A stretch of 64,000 nt of DNA from Pusillimonas sp. TS35 (GCF_009857885.1 NZ_WWER01000002.1:186001-250000); one strand, 5' to 3'; counted from the stretch's first letter, positions 9,421 to 19,639 are shown. The notes: generated by a model from the letters alone, not told the origin. Numbers and translations are program-made.

Positions 9421-9882
9421 ATGTACGATATTCTGGTCTATCTGTTCGAAAATTATTACACGCCCCAGGCCTGCCCCGAGGCAGACGTCCTGGCCCACAA
9501 ACTGGCCGCCGTGGGCTTCGAGCACGAAGACATTAACGAGGCCTTGGGCTGGCTCAATGGGCTAGCGGAAACCACCGAACAGTGCGGGCCTCTGGCCCAG
9601 TTGCCTCAAAGCAACAGTCGGCGCATCTTCACCGATTACGAATACCAGACGCTGGGCAGCCAAGCCATCGGCTTTATCACCTTCCTGGAAAACTCTGGTG
9701 TGCTGCCCGCTGCGCTGCGCGAGATCGTGATCGAACGGGCTCAGGCCACACACGAATCACCCATTTCGCTCGGCAAAATCAAGATCATTGCGCTCATGGT
9801 GCTCTGGAGCCAGGAGGCCGAGGTCGACCACCTGATTTTCGAAGAATTGCTGGCCGACGACCGCACCCGCCTGTCGCATTAA
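9421..9882 (+). CDS. smg: Smg family protein (DUF494)
   Basis: 153 aa from the ATG at 9421, where the conserved N-terminus [13 protein letters not shown] begins; longer in-frame extensions are not conserved in the family. Smg/DUF494 proteins are small, acidic and of unknown function, normally encoded next to dprA and topA. Here the usual dprA is absent, and gluQ and then topB lie downstream, so part of the typical neighbourhood is kept. The C-terminal half ([20 protein letters not shown]) is the well conserved part. Confidence 0.88.
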   Translation: MYDILVYLFENYYTPQACPEADVLAHKLAAVGFEHEDINEALGWLNGLAETTEQCGPLAQLPQSNSRRIFTDYEYQTLGSQAIGFITFLENSGVLPAALREIVIERAQATHESPISLGKIKIIALMVLWSQEAEVDHLIFEELLADDRTRLSH

Positions 9883-9908
9883 TCCAGCTGCTTTTGTTCC
9901 AGCCCCCC

Positions 9909-10778
9909 ATGGCCGACGGTCTCCGCGACACCATGCCCGGCTATCGGGGGCGCTTTGCGCCCAGCCCCAGCGGCCCCTTGCACAATGGGTCGCTGCTGGC
10001 CGCCATGGCCAGCTATCTGGATGCCCGCGCCCACAGGGGCCAGTGGCTGCTGCGCATCGAAGATATTGATACACCCCGCACCATCCCCGGCGCCGATCAC
10101 GTCATCATGCGCCAACTACAACACCTGGGCATGCGCTGGGACGGCGACCCCGCGTGGCAGTCGCAACGGCTGGCGCTATACCAGTCCATCTTCGACGCCC
10201 TGCGTGAACGCAAGCTCGCCTATCCCTGCGGCTGCACGCGCCAGGAGCTGGCCGCCGAAGGCCGCTATCCTGGCACCTGCAGCCGTGGCCTGCCGCCGGG
10301 GCGTACACCACGCGCGTGGCGCTTCCGTGTGCCCGAAGGCGTGGAACGCTTCACCGACCGTTGGTTCGGCCCCCAGGCGCAGGATGTGCAAGCCGAAGTG
10401 GGCGATTTCATCATCAAACGCGCCGATGGTTGCTGGGCGTACCAGTTGGTGGTGGTCATCGACGACGGCGAACAGGGCATCACCGATATTGTGCGGGGCG
10501 CCGACCTGCTCGATTCGACCGAAAGGCAGCGCATGCTGGCCCGCACCATGGGCTATCGATGCCCTGAAGTAATGCATGTGCCGCTACTGTGCGACGCCTC
10601 GGGGCGCAAGCTCTCAAAGCAGAACCACGCTGCGGCGATGGACTTGGCCCACCCCTTGGAGACCCTGAACCTTGCCTGGGCGGGCCTGGGCTTCACGCCC
10701 TTGCACACAGATACTATTGACGCGTTCTGGCAGGAGGCCCTGCCGCGCTGGGCAGAACGCTTCGGTATCCGCGCCTGA
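9909..10778 (+). CDS. gluQ: Glutamyl-Q tRNA(Asp) synthetase
   Basis: 289 aa starting 26 bp after smg. The enzyme attaches glutamate to queuosine at position 34 of tRNA(Asp). It resembles a glutamyl-tRNA synthetase catalytic domain lacking the anticodon-binding part. Visible motifs: [17 protein letters not shown], with the HIGH-like HNGS at residues 25-28; RIEDIDTPR; a zinc site of the form CGC...YPGTC; and the KMSKS-like KLSKQ near the C-terminus. Its length (about 290 aa) is typical of GluQRS and much shorter than GltX (about 470). A second in-frame ATG at 9933 is an alternative start. Confidence 0.93.
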   Translation: MADGLRDTMPGYRGRFAPSPSGPLHNGSLLAAMASYLDARAHRGQWLLRIEDIDTPRTIPGADHVIMRQLQHLGMRWDGDPAWQSQRLALYQSIFDALRERKLAYPCGCTRQELAAEGRYPGTCSRGLPPGRTPRAWRFRVPEGVERFTDRWFGPQAQDVQAEVGDFIIKRADGCWAYQLVVVIDDGEQGITDIVRGADLLDSTERQRMLARTMGYRCPEVMHVPLLCDASGRKLSKQNHAAAMDLAHPLETLNLAWAGLGFTPLHTDTIDAFWQEALPRWAERFGIRA

Positions 10779-10904
10779 CACCCCAGCAGGCGCACCGCCG
10801 CGCAACACGCAGGCGGGGGTGGCTGCCACGTATCGCTCTGCGCGTGCCTCATCCTCACCACCGCACCATGGCGCCACACAGGCGTGGCTCGCCCCGCCGG
10901 CCCC

Positions 10905-13481
10905 TCACCGCGGGGCGATAGGCTTAAGCTGTGCGTCCAGCAGACCCGTCAGCAAGGCACTGCCGCGGCGATCCACGGCAAACACGCCATAGCGGGCCGG
11001 CGCATATCGGGCGGCCTGCCCCTCGGGGAAGAACCACGCGTCCGTTGCAAGCCGCAACTGCCCACCCCGCAGCCAGAACGCCAGCACCGTATCGCCCTCC
11101 TGCGCGACACCCTCCTGAGGCGCGTGCTGCAGACCCACCAGCTGGAACACCCCCTGGCCGTCGGGCCGCAGCCTGAGATAACCGCGGCGCCACAGCCAGG
11201 CAGCATCCGATTGCCGCATGATCTGCCCGTAGGCTTGCCGCGCCACAGCGAAATCCAGAGCCATGTAGTCGCCCTGGATCAGCGCGCGCGGATCGACAGG
11301 CGCCAAGGCCAGCACGACGCGCTGCCCATGTGCCAATATCTGTTCGCGCTGGTAGATCAGCCCGTTTGCCACCCCCAACACAACCAGCAAGCCCGCAACA
11401 GGGCCTGCAAACGCGGCCAGGGCCGATCGGGGGGGCCGGGCTTCGCTTTGACCTCCACGGCCCGCTGCCGTGCCTGCACGGCGCAGCCCCGCCCAGCACA
11501 GCAACAGCCACGCGCCGGTAGCCGCCAGGACTAGGGCTTTTTGCAGCAGTGTGGCCTGGATCTGGAAATAAAAGACCCCCAGGTAGGCCAACAAGGCGGC
11601 AGCCCCAAAAGCCAGCAGCACCCGGCTGCTCAGGGCATAACCAAACAAAACCCACAGCAGGGCAATGGAGATGCCAGGCGCGCCCAGCCAGCCCGTGCTG
11701 GCCACCGCCAATGCCAGGGGCGCCCCCAAGCGCAGCACACGGTTGTGCGTACCAAGCTGCAGCAGCACGCCCAGTGCGAGCGGCGGCAGCACGGCAAACG
11801 CTGCCCAGAGCATCCACAAGGCCGGCGGCATGGCCGAGGCCAGCAGTGTGGGCGCGGGCGCAAACGCTGCCCCGAACTGCGCGAGCAGGATCAGCGCGCA
11901 GGCCAATGGCGCCCAGATGGCGCGCCCGCCAGGCCGAACCGCCGCCACCAGCGCCAACACCGCCAGCATGGTGAACAGCCATACCCGCACGTATACGTGA
12001 TACAGCCAGCCAGACGTTGCCGCGTCCAAACCCGACACGACACCCGGCACGCCGTCGGGCCAACTCAATACGGCGATCGTAGCCAGCACAGCGAAGGCAC
12101 ACACAGCCCGAAAAACGCCGCCCGGCAGTAGCAGATACAGGAGAACACCGCCGCCTCCTAGTAGCAATAATGCGAAAAAAGGCTGGTATTCGGCGAAGAA
12201 GATGCCAAATGAGAACAGAACCGCACCCGTCACGCCCAGCACCACGGCCATGTCCCGCATCACCTCTGGGCCGACGCGGCGAAGCCAGGACAAGCGCGGC
12301 GTGGTATCGGGCAGCGCGGCGGCAGGGGTGGCCGGCACGATCGCGGATGGGGGCGATGCGGCATCCCGCCACGGCGGCCCCAGGGCGCGAAACGGCTCGC
12401 TGCGGTACAGGAGGCCGCCCGCAGCCGCCAACGCAAGGCCGGCGACCCAGACAAAGGACTCGGGGATGTCCAGCGTCATGGCCAACAGTGCGATCAGCAG
12501 TATCGCCACCACACTGACGGCCAGGAAACGGAACAGCGCGACGAACCAAAGGCTGCCCGCACCCGGCGCACCCCGACTGCCCGCCATCCGGCTCAGGTGC
12601 CGGATGGCAAGGAGCGCCACGGCAAGAAGCAGTGCGATCGCCAGCGCTAGCGTACCCGTGCCGCGCACCGCCTCGACCGCCGGGATAGCGAGCAAGACGA
12701 ACACCCCCGCCATGGCGACGGCCACGACAACGTGATCGCGCCTGCGCCACCGATACACGGCGTACAGGGCGGCCATGACGGCAATGCCCGTAAGCGCGGC
12801 AGGCCAGGCGCCGGGGCGCCCGCCCACACCCGCTAGCGCCGCTGTGCAAAAGGCGCCAGCCACCGCTGCCGCAAGCAGGCGCGGGCCCAGCCGCCACCTG
12901 TCGTCCAACCGTGCGATGAGAGCCTCCCAGGCGGCCAACAACGCAAGGTTGAGCGCCGCCAGTATCATGGGTACATGTGTTGCCGGGCCTGGCATCCAGA
13001 ACGCGGGGCCGGCCGGGCTAATGTATAAATAACGCCCGGTACCCAGATTAATCAGCACAGCGAGCAACAGCCCCATGACGACCGTGGGGCGGGCCAGGAA
13101 CCAGGGCACCAGCAGCAACGCCCACAGGATGAACAATTGCCAGCTATCCGCGCCAGTTTGATATATTTGCCCGATCACAGCCAGCAGCGCACCGGCTGCG
13201 ACCGCCGCCAGGGCCATCAATATGGCCGCCGGCGACGTATTGCGCGCCTGCCCGCCACTAGAGCGCAAGCCAGCCCAGCCAGCCAGCAGCGTCAGCAGCA
13301 CCAGCAGGCCTTGAAGGCCAGCCAGTTTCTGCAGGTTGGTCACACGCGGCCAATTGGCCGCAATCCAGCACACCAAGGCTGCCGCCAGCAGCAGGCAGGC
13401 CATGGCCAACGCAGTTTTGCGCAAAAATGCGCGCCAGTCCGGTGACTGGCGGAAGACGAGATGATGGGATCCGACTTGCAT
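10905..13481 (-). CDS. Multi-domain membrane protein: DUF2157 - DUF4401-like - GDYXXLXY fusion
   Basis: 858 aa from the ATG at 13481, preceded by a strong GGGGGGAG ribosome-binding site. About 20 hydrophobic segments are spread through the protein. The N-terminus (WRAFLRKTALAMACLLLAAALV and following helices) looks like DUF2157. The middle (about 400-690) has further multi-helix segments resembling DUF4401. The C-terminal 150 residues carry the soluble GDYXXLXY domain with GDYMALDF at 737-742. In many bacteria these are separate neighbouring genes; here one uninterrupted frame covers all three. The function is unknown. It is divergent from topB, only 65 bp apart. The DUF boundaries are recalled from family knowledge, not searched. 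Confidence 0.75.
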   Translation of the reverse strand: MQVGSHHLVFRQSPDWRAFLRKTALAMACLLLAAALVCWIAANWPRVTNLQKLAGLQGLLVLLTLLAGWAGLRSSGGQARNTSPAAILMALAAVAAGALLAVIGQIYQTGADSWQLFILWALLLVPWFLARPTVVMGLLLAVLINLGTGRYLYISPAGPAFWMPGPATHVPMILAALNLALLAAWEALIARLDDRWRLGPRLLAAAVAGAFCTAALAGVGGRPGAWPAALTGIAVMAALYAVYRWRRRDHVVVAVAMAGVFVLLAIPAVEAVRGTGTLALAIALLLAVALLAIRHLSRMAGSRGAPGAGSLWFVALFRFLAVSVVAILLIALLAMTLDIPESFVWVAGLALAAAGGLLYRSEPFRALGPPWRDAASPPSAIVPATPAAALPDTTPRLSWLRRVGPEVMRDMAVVLGVTGAVLFSFGIFFAEYQPFFALLLLGGGGVLLYLLLPGGVFRAVCAFAVLATIAVLSWPDGVPGVVSGLDAATSGWLYHVYVRVWLFTMLAVLALVAAVRPGGRAIWAPLACALILLAQFGAAFAPAPTLLASAMPPALWMLWAAFAVLPPLALGVLLQLGTHNRVLRLGAPLALAVASTGWLGAPGISIALLWVLFGYALSSRVLLAFGAAALLAYLGVFYFQIQATLLQKALVLAATGAWLLLCWAGLRRAGTAAGRGGQSEARPPRSALAAFAGPVAGLLVVLGVANGLIYQREQILAHGQRVVLALAPVDPRALIQGDYMALDFAVARQAYGQIMRQSDAAWLWRRGYLRLRPDGQGVFQLVGLQHAPQEGVAQEGDTVLAFWLRGGQLRLATDAWFFPEGQAARYAPARYGVFAVDRRGSALLTGLLDAQLKPIAPR

Positions 13482-13546
13482 AGTGCGATTCTCCCCCCGT
13501 ATCATTGCCCGCGCTATTGCTGCTTTCGTGCAGTTACTGGAAACAC

Positions 13547-16300
13547 ATGACAAAAACGCTGATTATTGCCGAGAAACCCTCAGTCGCCCTCGATATTTCA
13601 AGGGCCCTGGGCGGTTTCACCCGCCAGGGCGATTACTTCGAGAGCGACGACTACGTACTCTCTTCAAGTGTCGGGCACCTGCTGACACTGGTGGCGCCCA
13701 ACGACCCCGTGCGAGGCAAATGGAGCTTCGCCCACCTGCCGGTCATTCCGCCCCAGTTCGAACTCGGCCCGGCCGACAAGCGTTCGTCCGAGCGGCTCAA
13801 GCTGCTGGTCAAGCTGCTCAAGCGCAAAGATGTCGGCGCCATCATCAACGCCTGCGACGCGGGCCGCGAGGGCGAACTGATTTTCCGCTACATCGTGCAA
13901 TACGCGGGCGTCAAAAAGCCTGTCCAGCGCCTGTGGCTGCGATCCATGACGCAGGCCGCCATCCGTGAGGCCTTCGACAACCTGCGCGACGACGAAACCA
14001 TGAAGCCGCTGGAGGCGGCCGCGCGCTCGCGCGCCGAGGCCGACTGGCTGGTCGGCATCAATGGCACGCGCGCCATGACAGCCTTCAACAGCAAAGATGG
14101 CGGCTTCTTCAAGACGCCCGTGGGCCGCGTGCAGACGCCCACGCTGGCCATTGTGAACGAGCGCGAAGAGCGCATCCGTAAGTTCCAGCCGCGCGACTAC
14201 TGGGAGGTGCATGCCACCTTCGTGGCTGCCGCCGGCCTGTACGAGGGCCGCTGGTTCGACCCCCGCTTTACCAAAGACGAGCGTGACGCCGAAAAACGCG
14301 ACTCACGCCTGTGGTCGCAAATGGCGGCACAAACCATTGTTACCGCCTGCCGCGGCAACCCGGGCATTGTCAGCGAAGAGTCCAAGCCGTCCACGCAGTC
14401 CTCGCCCGCGCTGTTCGACCTCACGTCGCTGCAGCGCGAGGCCAACTCGCGCTTCGGCTTTTCCGCCAAGACCACGCTGGCACTGGCCCAAACTCTGTAC
14501 GAACGCCACAAGGCGCTCACCTATCCGCGTACCGATTCGCGCTACCTGCCCGAAGATTACGTGGGCACGGTCAACCAGACCATGCAAGCCCTGGCCGCCG
14601 GGGGCTCCGCCACCGCCGCCGGTGTACGCCCCTTTGCCGAACAGGTCGTGCGCGAAAAATGGGTCAAGCCCAACCGCCGCATTTTTGACAACAAGAAGGT
14701 GTCGGACCACTTCGCCATCATCCCCACCCTGCAGATCCCGCGCGAGCTGAGCGACGCCGAAAGCAAGATCTACGAGCTGGTGGTGCGCCGCTTCCTGGCC
14801 GTGTTCTTCCCGGCGGCCGAATTCCGAATCACCACGCGCATCACCGAAGTTTCGGGCCACCACTTCAAGACCGAAGGCAAGGTGCTGGTGTCGCCAGGCT
14901 GGCTGGCCATCTACGGCCGCGAGGCCCAGGGCGACGACACCAGCCTTGTGCCTGTATCCGACGGCGAAAAAGTGCGCACCGAAGACGTCGAGGCCCGCGG
15001 CTTGGTCACCAAGCCACCCGCGCGGTACACCGAAGCCACGCTGCTGTCGGCGATGGAAGGCGCGGGCAAGCTCGTGGACGACGAAGCGCTGCGCGAGGCC
15101 ATGTCCGAGCGCGGTTTGGGCACACCAGCCACGCGGGCGGCCATCATCGAAGGCCTGCTCAATGAAGGCTACCTGCGCCGCGAGGGCCGCGAACTAGTGC
15201 CCAGTGCCAAGGCGCGCCAGCTCATGACGCTGCTCTCGGGCCTGGGGGTCAACGAACTCACCTCGCCCGAACTCACTGGCGAATGGGAGCACCGCCTCAA
15301 GCAGATTGAGCACCGCCAGCTGGACCGCGATGCCTTCATGCGCGAAATCGCCCAAATGACACAGGTGATCGTCAAGCGGGCCAAAGAGTACGAGCGCGAT
15401 ACTGTACCGGGCGACTACGCCACGCTACAGACGCCCTGCCCTAAATGCGGCGGCGTGGTGAAAGAAAACTACCGCCGCTACGCGTGCACCAATTGTGATT
15501 TCTCCATCGGCAAGCACCCGGGCGGGCGCACATTCGAAATCCAGGAGGTCGAAGACCTGCTGGCCAAGCGCGAGCTCGGCCCACTGTCGGGCTTCATCAG
15601 CAAGATGGGCCGCCCCTTTGCGGCGCTGCTGCGTATTACCGACGACTACAAGCTCGAGTTCGACTTCGGCCAAAAAGACGACGACGACGCTGAGCCTGTG
15701 GATTTCTCGGGCCACACACCGGTGGGCAACTGCCCAAAGTGCGGGCACAAGGTGTTCGAATACGGCATGAATTATGTGTGCGAAAAGTCTGTGGGCCCCG
15801 AGAAAACCTGTGATTTCCGCACCGGCAAGGTGATTCTGCAGCAAGAGATCTCGGCCGAGCAGGTTAGCAAGCTGCTGAATGACGGCAAGACGGATCTGCT
15901 CGACGGCTTCGTGTCCAGCCGCACCAACCGCAAATTCAAGGCCTTCCTGGTCAAGCAGGACAACGGCAAGATCGGCTTCGAGTTCGAGCCGCGCCCGGCC
16001 AAGGCGGGCGCCCGCAAGGCAGCCGCCGCGGCGGGAGACGGCGCGGACGCCGGCACTGCAGCCAAAACGGCGGCGAAATCAGCGGGCAAGGCGGCTGCCA
16101 AGACAGCGACCAAGACGGCGGCAAAGAAAACCGCCGCCAAGAAGGCCGCAACCAAGAGTGCTGCCAAGCCTGCTGCCAAAAAGGCCACGGCAAGCAAAAC
16201 GGCCACCAAGGCCGCTGCCAAAACAGCCACCAAGCGCGCCGCCAAGAAGGCAGCGCCGGCGGCAGCGTCCGATTACGACGACGACGATCCGCCGTTCTGA
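13547..16300 (+). CDS. topB: DNA topoisomerase III with histone H1-like C-terminal tail
   Basis: 917 aa from the ATG at 13547, the start of the conserved MTKTLIIAEKPSVA. It is a type IA topoisomerase that relaxes negative supercoils and decatenates. The Toprim domain (1-150) holds the acidic motif INACDAGREGELIF, and the catalytic tyrosine is Tyr326 in TYPRTDSRYL. Two zinc-ribbon-like units begin at Cys631 (CPKCGG) and Cys729 (CPKCGH). From about residue 818 to the end, the protein is a low-complexity Ala/Lys/Thr tail of AAKKA/AAKTA-type repeats ending in an acidic DYDDDDPPF. Such tails resemble eukaryotic histone H1 and Bordetella BpH1-type proteins and are likely to bind DNA. Confidence 0.95.
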   Translation: MTKTLIIAEKPSVALDISRALGGFTRQGDYFESDDYVLSSSVGHLLTLVAPNDPVRGKWSFAHLPVIPPQFELGPADKRSSERLKLLVKLLKRKDVGAIINACDAGREGELIFRYIVQYAGVKKPVQRLWLRSMTQAAIREAFDNLRDDETMKPLEAAARSRAEADWLVGINGTRAMTAFNSKDGGFFKTPVGRVQTPTLAIVNEREERIRKFQPRDYWEVHATFVAAAGLYEGRWFDPRFTKDERDAEKRDSRLWSQMAAQTIVTACRGNPGIVSEESKPSTQSSPALFDLTSLQREANSRFGFSAKTTLALAQTLYERHKALTYPRTDSRYLPEDYVGTVNQTMQALAAGGSATAAGVRPFAEQVVREKWVKPNRRIFDNKKVSDHFAIIPTLQIPRELSDAESKIYELVVRRFLAVFFPAAEFRITTRITEVSGHHFKTEGKVLVSPGWLAIYGREAQGDDTSLVPVSDGEKVRTEDVEARGLVTKPPARYTEATLLSAMEGAGKLVDDEALREAMSERGLGTPATRAAIIEGLLNEGYLRREGRELVPSAKARQLMTLLSGLGVNELTSPELTGEWEHRLKQIEHRQLDRDAFMREIAQMTQVIVKRAKEYERDTVPGDYATLQTPCPKCGGVVKENYRRYACTNCDFSIGKHPGGRTFEIQEVEDLLAKRELGPLSGFISKMGRPFAALLRITDDYKLEFDFGQKDDDDAEPVDFSGHTPVGNCPKCGHKVFEYGMNYVCEKSVGPEKTCDFRTGKVILQQEISAEQVSKLLNDGKTDLLDGFVSSRTNRKFKAFLVKQDNGKIGFEFEPRPAKAGARKAAAAAGDGADAGTAAKTAAKSAGKAAAKTATKTAAKKTAAKKAATKSAAKPAAKKATASKTATKAAAKTATKRAAKKAAPAAASDYDDDDPPF

Positions 16301-16426
16301 TCCTGGGGCGGCGGGCGTCAAGGCCGCTTAGCCTCTTCTGGGGCCACTTTGGCGGCCTCTGGTGCGGCCATTGAAATGGGCCACACTGTCATCGGCCGCC
16401 ATGCCGGCGCGACACAACCCTTGAAC

Positions 16427-16447
16427 CGGGGCCCCATGCGGGCCCCG
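16427..16447. terminator. Convergent terminator hairpin between topB and the MFS gene
   Basis: CGGGGCCC and GGGCCCCG form an 8-bp perfect stem with a 5-nt loop. It lies 14 bp past the stop of the minus-strand MFS gene and 127 bp past topB, in the convergent gap. U-tracts are short, so efficiency is uncertain. Confidence 0.5.
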
Positions 16448-16460
16448 ATTCATTTCCGCC

Positions 16461-17696
16461 TCAGGCCCGCGCGCTGCGCCGATTCGACAGCGCCAGCCAA
16501 GCCAGCAGCACCAGCACCGCCGCAATCACGGGCAGGATCAGGCCGTTAATGCGCCCCCAGCCGGCTGCGTTGAGCAATTGGCCCGACGAAAATGACGCAA
16601 TGGCCACAGTGCCGAAGATCAGGAAATCATTGAGCGCCTGGACCTTGCCGCGCTCCGCTGGCCTATAGGTATCGGTGACCAGCGCCGTGGCGCCAATGAA
16701 ACCGAAGTTCCAGCCCAGCCCCAGCAGAATCAACATACCCCAGAAATGGAACAGGCCCAGACCGGTCAATGCCAGCGCCGCGGCAGCGGCGATCATGAGC
16801 AAGCCCAGTGTGGTAATGGTGATCTTGCCAAAGCGGGTGATGAGATGGCCGGTGAAGAAGCTGGGGCCATACATAGCCAGCACGTGCCATTGAATGCCCA
16901 GCGCGGCCTCACCGACGCTGTGGCCGTGATGCACCATCGCCATGGGCGCCGCCGTCATCACGAAAGACATCAGGCCATAAGAGATGATGCCGGCGATGGC
17001 CGCCACTGCAAAACGCGGATTGCCCGCGATCTCCCAGAGCGATCGTGTTTGCGCGTCTTCGTGGACGGCGGCCGCTGCGGGCGGCGGTGTATGCAGCGAC
17101 AGCAGTATCGGCATGGCAAGCAACGCCAGCGCCGTCATGCCCAGAAAGCTGCCCGCAAAAGGCGCCCCAGGCCAGGCGTCGCGTGTCCAGATGACCACCT
17201 GCGGCCCGATCACGGCTGCGACCAGACCGCCAGCCATAATGCGGGCGATCGCCTTGGGGCGCTCAGGCGCAGTCACTGAATCGGAAGCGGCGAAACGATA
17301 GTTTTGCACACAGGCGCCGTAATACCCCGCCAGCAGCGTACTGAGACAAAACATCAGGAACTGGCCACTGACGATGCCATAGGCCGCCACCAGGCCGGCC
17401 ACAATGCTAAGCGCCGCACCACCCGCATATGACAGCCTTCGGCCCAGACGGCGCGCCAGCAGGGCTGCGGGAATGGTGAACATGGCCAGCCCCAGGTAAT
17501 ACAGGCTGACCGGCAGCGTGGCCAAGGCAGGATCACCCGCCAGTTGCTGGCCGACAATACCGCCCAGGGAAATGATGATGGGTGGCGCGGAGCCGCCGAG
17601 CGCCTGGGCGGTGAACAGCAGCCTGATATTGCGCCGGGCGACGTGCGCCTGCGGGTCGGCGTCTGCCGTGATGCTGGGGGATGGTGTAGCAGCCAT
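16461..17696 (-). CDS. MFS transporter
   Basis: 411 aa with about 12 predicted membrane helices, typical of the major facilitator superfamily. The loop 2-3 motif appears as ALLARRLGRRLSYAGG and a second-half counterpart as HLITRFGKITITTLG, showing the two six-helix halves. The substrate cannot be predicted. It lies 140 bp downstream of a TRAP large permease gene on the same strand, so it could be the last gene of that cluster or independently transcribed. The N-terminal 25 residues are cytoplasmic and poorly hydrophobic. Confidence 0.87.
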   Translation of the reverse strand: MAATPSPSITADADPQAHVARRNIRLLFTAQALGGSAPPIIISLGGIVGQQLAGDPALATLPVSLYYLGLAMFTIPAALLARRLGRRLSYAGGAALSIVAGLVAAYGIVSGQFLMFCLSTLLAGYYGACVQNYRFAASDSVTAPERPKAIARIMAGGLVAAVIGPQVVIWTRDAWPGAPFAGSFLGMTALALLAMPILLSLHTPPPAAAAVHEDAQTRSLWEIAGNPRFAVAAIAGIISYGLMSFVMTAAPMAMVHHGHSVGEAALGIQWHVLAMYGPSFFTGHLITRFGKITITTLGLLMIAAAAALALTGLGLFHFWGMLILLGLGWNFGFIGATALVTDTYRPAERGKVQALNDFLIFGTVAIASFSSGQLLNAAGWGRINGLILPVIAAVLVLLAWLALSNRRSARA

Positions 17697-17836
17697 GGGG
17701 CATTTGCCTTACAGAGTCGGTTCGAATGCGTCTGCGCTTTATACGCAAACGCCACAATAACCCAAACTACCGGTTATATGGGCAGCTGCCGTTTTGTATA
17801 TCGGCGCACCCGAACGCATGACGCATACACAGATCA

Positions 17837-19114
17837 CTAGCCATAGACGAGATGCTTGAAAAACAGGCTGATGCCCGGCACATAGGTGATCACTAGCAGG
17901 CAAGCGACCACGACACCGACAAACGGGAGCAGCGGCCGAACCAAGCGCTCTATGGGGAGGTTGGCCACCGCGCAGGCGGCGAACAGATTGACGCCAAACG
18001 GCGGCGTTACCATACCCAGCGCCAGGTTCACTACCATGATCACACCAAAGTGCGCCGGATCGACGCCGAACTGCATAGCGACTGGCAGCAGCAGCGGCGC
18101 CAGCACCACAATGGAGGCCGAGGTCTCGATGAACATGCCGATGACAAACAACGCGGCATTGATGCCCAGCAAAAATGCGTACTTGTCGTGAAACACCGTG
18201 CTCAGCCATTCGCCCAGCGCCGCCGGCACGCCGGCCCGGTTCAACAGGAAGCCGAATACACCAGCGTTGGCGATCACGAACATAATGACGGCGGTGGAGA
18301 TAACGGAACGGTGCAGGGTGTGCGAGAGCGTGGAAAACGTAAGGCGGCGGTAGACGAAACACCCCACCACCAAGGCATAGACCACGGCTACCGCCGACGC
18401 TTCGGTAGGCGTGAAGATGCCGCCATAAATGCCGCCCAGGATAATCACAGGCATCAGCAGGGCCAGCCAGGCGCGCTTGAGGGCGGGCCACAGGCCCAGC
18501 CTGCCCTGGCCGTCGTTCTTGCCGTAGCCATGCCGGCGCGCATAGAACCACACGTAGAACATCAGCGCGACGCCGATCAGGATGCCGGGGCCAATGCCCG
18601 CAATGAACAGCTCGCCCACCGACGTATCGGTGGAGACCGCGAACAGAATCATGGGTATGGACGGCGGGATGATGACACCCAGCTCGGCCGCCGACGCCTG
18701 CAGCGACGCGGCGAACGGCTTGGGGTAGCCATGCTTGACCATCGCCGGGATCAGGATCGCCCCCACCGCGAACGTCGTGGCTACGCTGGAGCCCGCCACT
18801 GCGGCAAAAATCATGCAGGTGAGCACGCAGCTGCAGGCAAGCCCGCCCTGCATGCCACCAACCACGCTTTTGGCAAAATCGACCATGCGCTCCGAGATAC
18901 CGCCCGCTTCCATCAGGTTGCCGGCCAGGATAAAGAAAGGCACGGCCACCAGCGGGTACTTGTCGAGCGAGGCGTAGATTTGCTGTGCATAGACCAGCAG
19001 GGTCATTTGCCCTTCAACGCCCACGCCCACTATGCTGGCCAAGCCGATCGACACCGCCACCGGTACCGATACGGTGAAAAACACCAACATTGAAACGACC
19101 ATTAACTGCGACAT
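17837..19114 (-). CDS. dctM: TRAP transporter large permease (DctM type), system 1
   Basis: 425 aa, matching the DctM family length, with about 12 hydrophobic helices. It is the ion-coupled transport channel of a tripartite ATP-independent periplasmic transporter. DctM-like signatures are visible: YPLVAVPFFILAGNLM, a FAAVAGSSVATTFAVG glycine/serine helix, ASAAELGVIIPPSIPMI and VTPPFGVNLFAACAV. It starts 30 bp after the small permease and belongs to the operon dctP-dctQ-dctM. The substrate is unknown; TRAP systems commonly carry organic acids. Confidence 0.94.
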   Translation of the reverse strand: MSQLMVVSMLVFFTVSVPVAVSIGLASIVGVGVEGQMTLLVYAQQIYASLDKYPLVAVPFFILAGNLMEAGGISERMVDFAKSVVGGMQGGLACSCVLTCMIFAAVAGSSVATTFAVGAILIPAMVKHGYPKPFAASLQASAAELGVIIPPSIPMILFAVSTDTSVGELFIAGIGPGILIGVALMFYVWFYARRHGYGKNDGQGRLGLWPALKRAWLALLMPVIILGGIYGGIFTPTEASAVAVVYALVVGCFVYRRLTFSTLSHTLHRSVISTAVIMFVIANAGVFGFLLNRAGVPAALGEWLSTVFHDKYAFLLGINAALFVIGMFIETSASIVVLAPLLLPVAMQFGVDPAHFGVIMVVNLALGMVTPPFGVNLFAACAVANLPIERLVRPLLPFVGVVVACLLVITYVPGISLFFKHLVYG

Positions 19115-19144
19115 GTGACACCAGGAAGAAAGTTGTGGCGGGGC

Positions 19145-19639
19145 TCAGATGGTTGTTTCGTCTACGACGGCTTCTGCCGAGCCGCTGGCCCAGTGCGCGA
19201 GCACACCGAGTATGGCCAGGCCGGCGCCTATGGGGATGGCGACATAGACCCAGGAAATCGAGACCTCCAGGCTGGGCATCGTCTGAAAGCGGACGCGATA
19301 CGTCATCTGGCCGCCTATCCAGGCCATGAAGCCCAGAAAACCGACGCAAACCGCCATGACGGCGTGCTCCAGCCAGCGCTTGGCGCGGCCTTTCAGGAAG
19401 CCGTGCAGTACTTCGACGCTGAGCATGGCGCCATGACGAAAGGCCAGCGCGATGCCGAGCATCACTGTCCAGATCAGGGATGCGCGCGTCCAGGCCTCGC
19501 TCCAGTCGGCTGGCGATTCAAGGACGAAGCGTGTGATGACTTGATAGAAGCCCGCCGCCACGGAGGAGAGCAGCAGCAATTGCGTGAGAAAGGAGACGAG
19601 CCGGAATAGTGTGCGATCCAGAAAACGGATGATGATCAC
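19145..19639 (-). CDS. dctQ: TRAP transporter small permease (DctQ type), system 1
   Basis: 164 aa with four membrane helices, the normal size and topology of DctQ proteins, which scaffold the large permease. The conserved NPLE-type region after helix 1 appears as QVITRFVLESPADWSEAW, and helix 2 as ASLIWTVMLGIALAFRHG. It sits between dctP (143 bp upstream) and dctM (30 bp downstream). There is nothing unusual in the sequence. Confidence 0.9.
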   Translation of the reverse strand: MIIIRFLDRTLFRLVSFLTQLLLLSSVAAGFYQVITRFVLESPADWSEAWTRASLIWTVMLGIALAFRHGAMLSVEVLHGFLKGRAKRWLEHAVMAVCVGFLGFMAWIGGQMTYRVRFQTMPSLEVSISWVYVAIPIGAGLAILGVLAHWASGSAEAVVDETTI

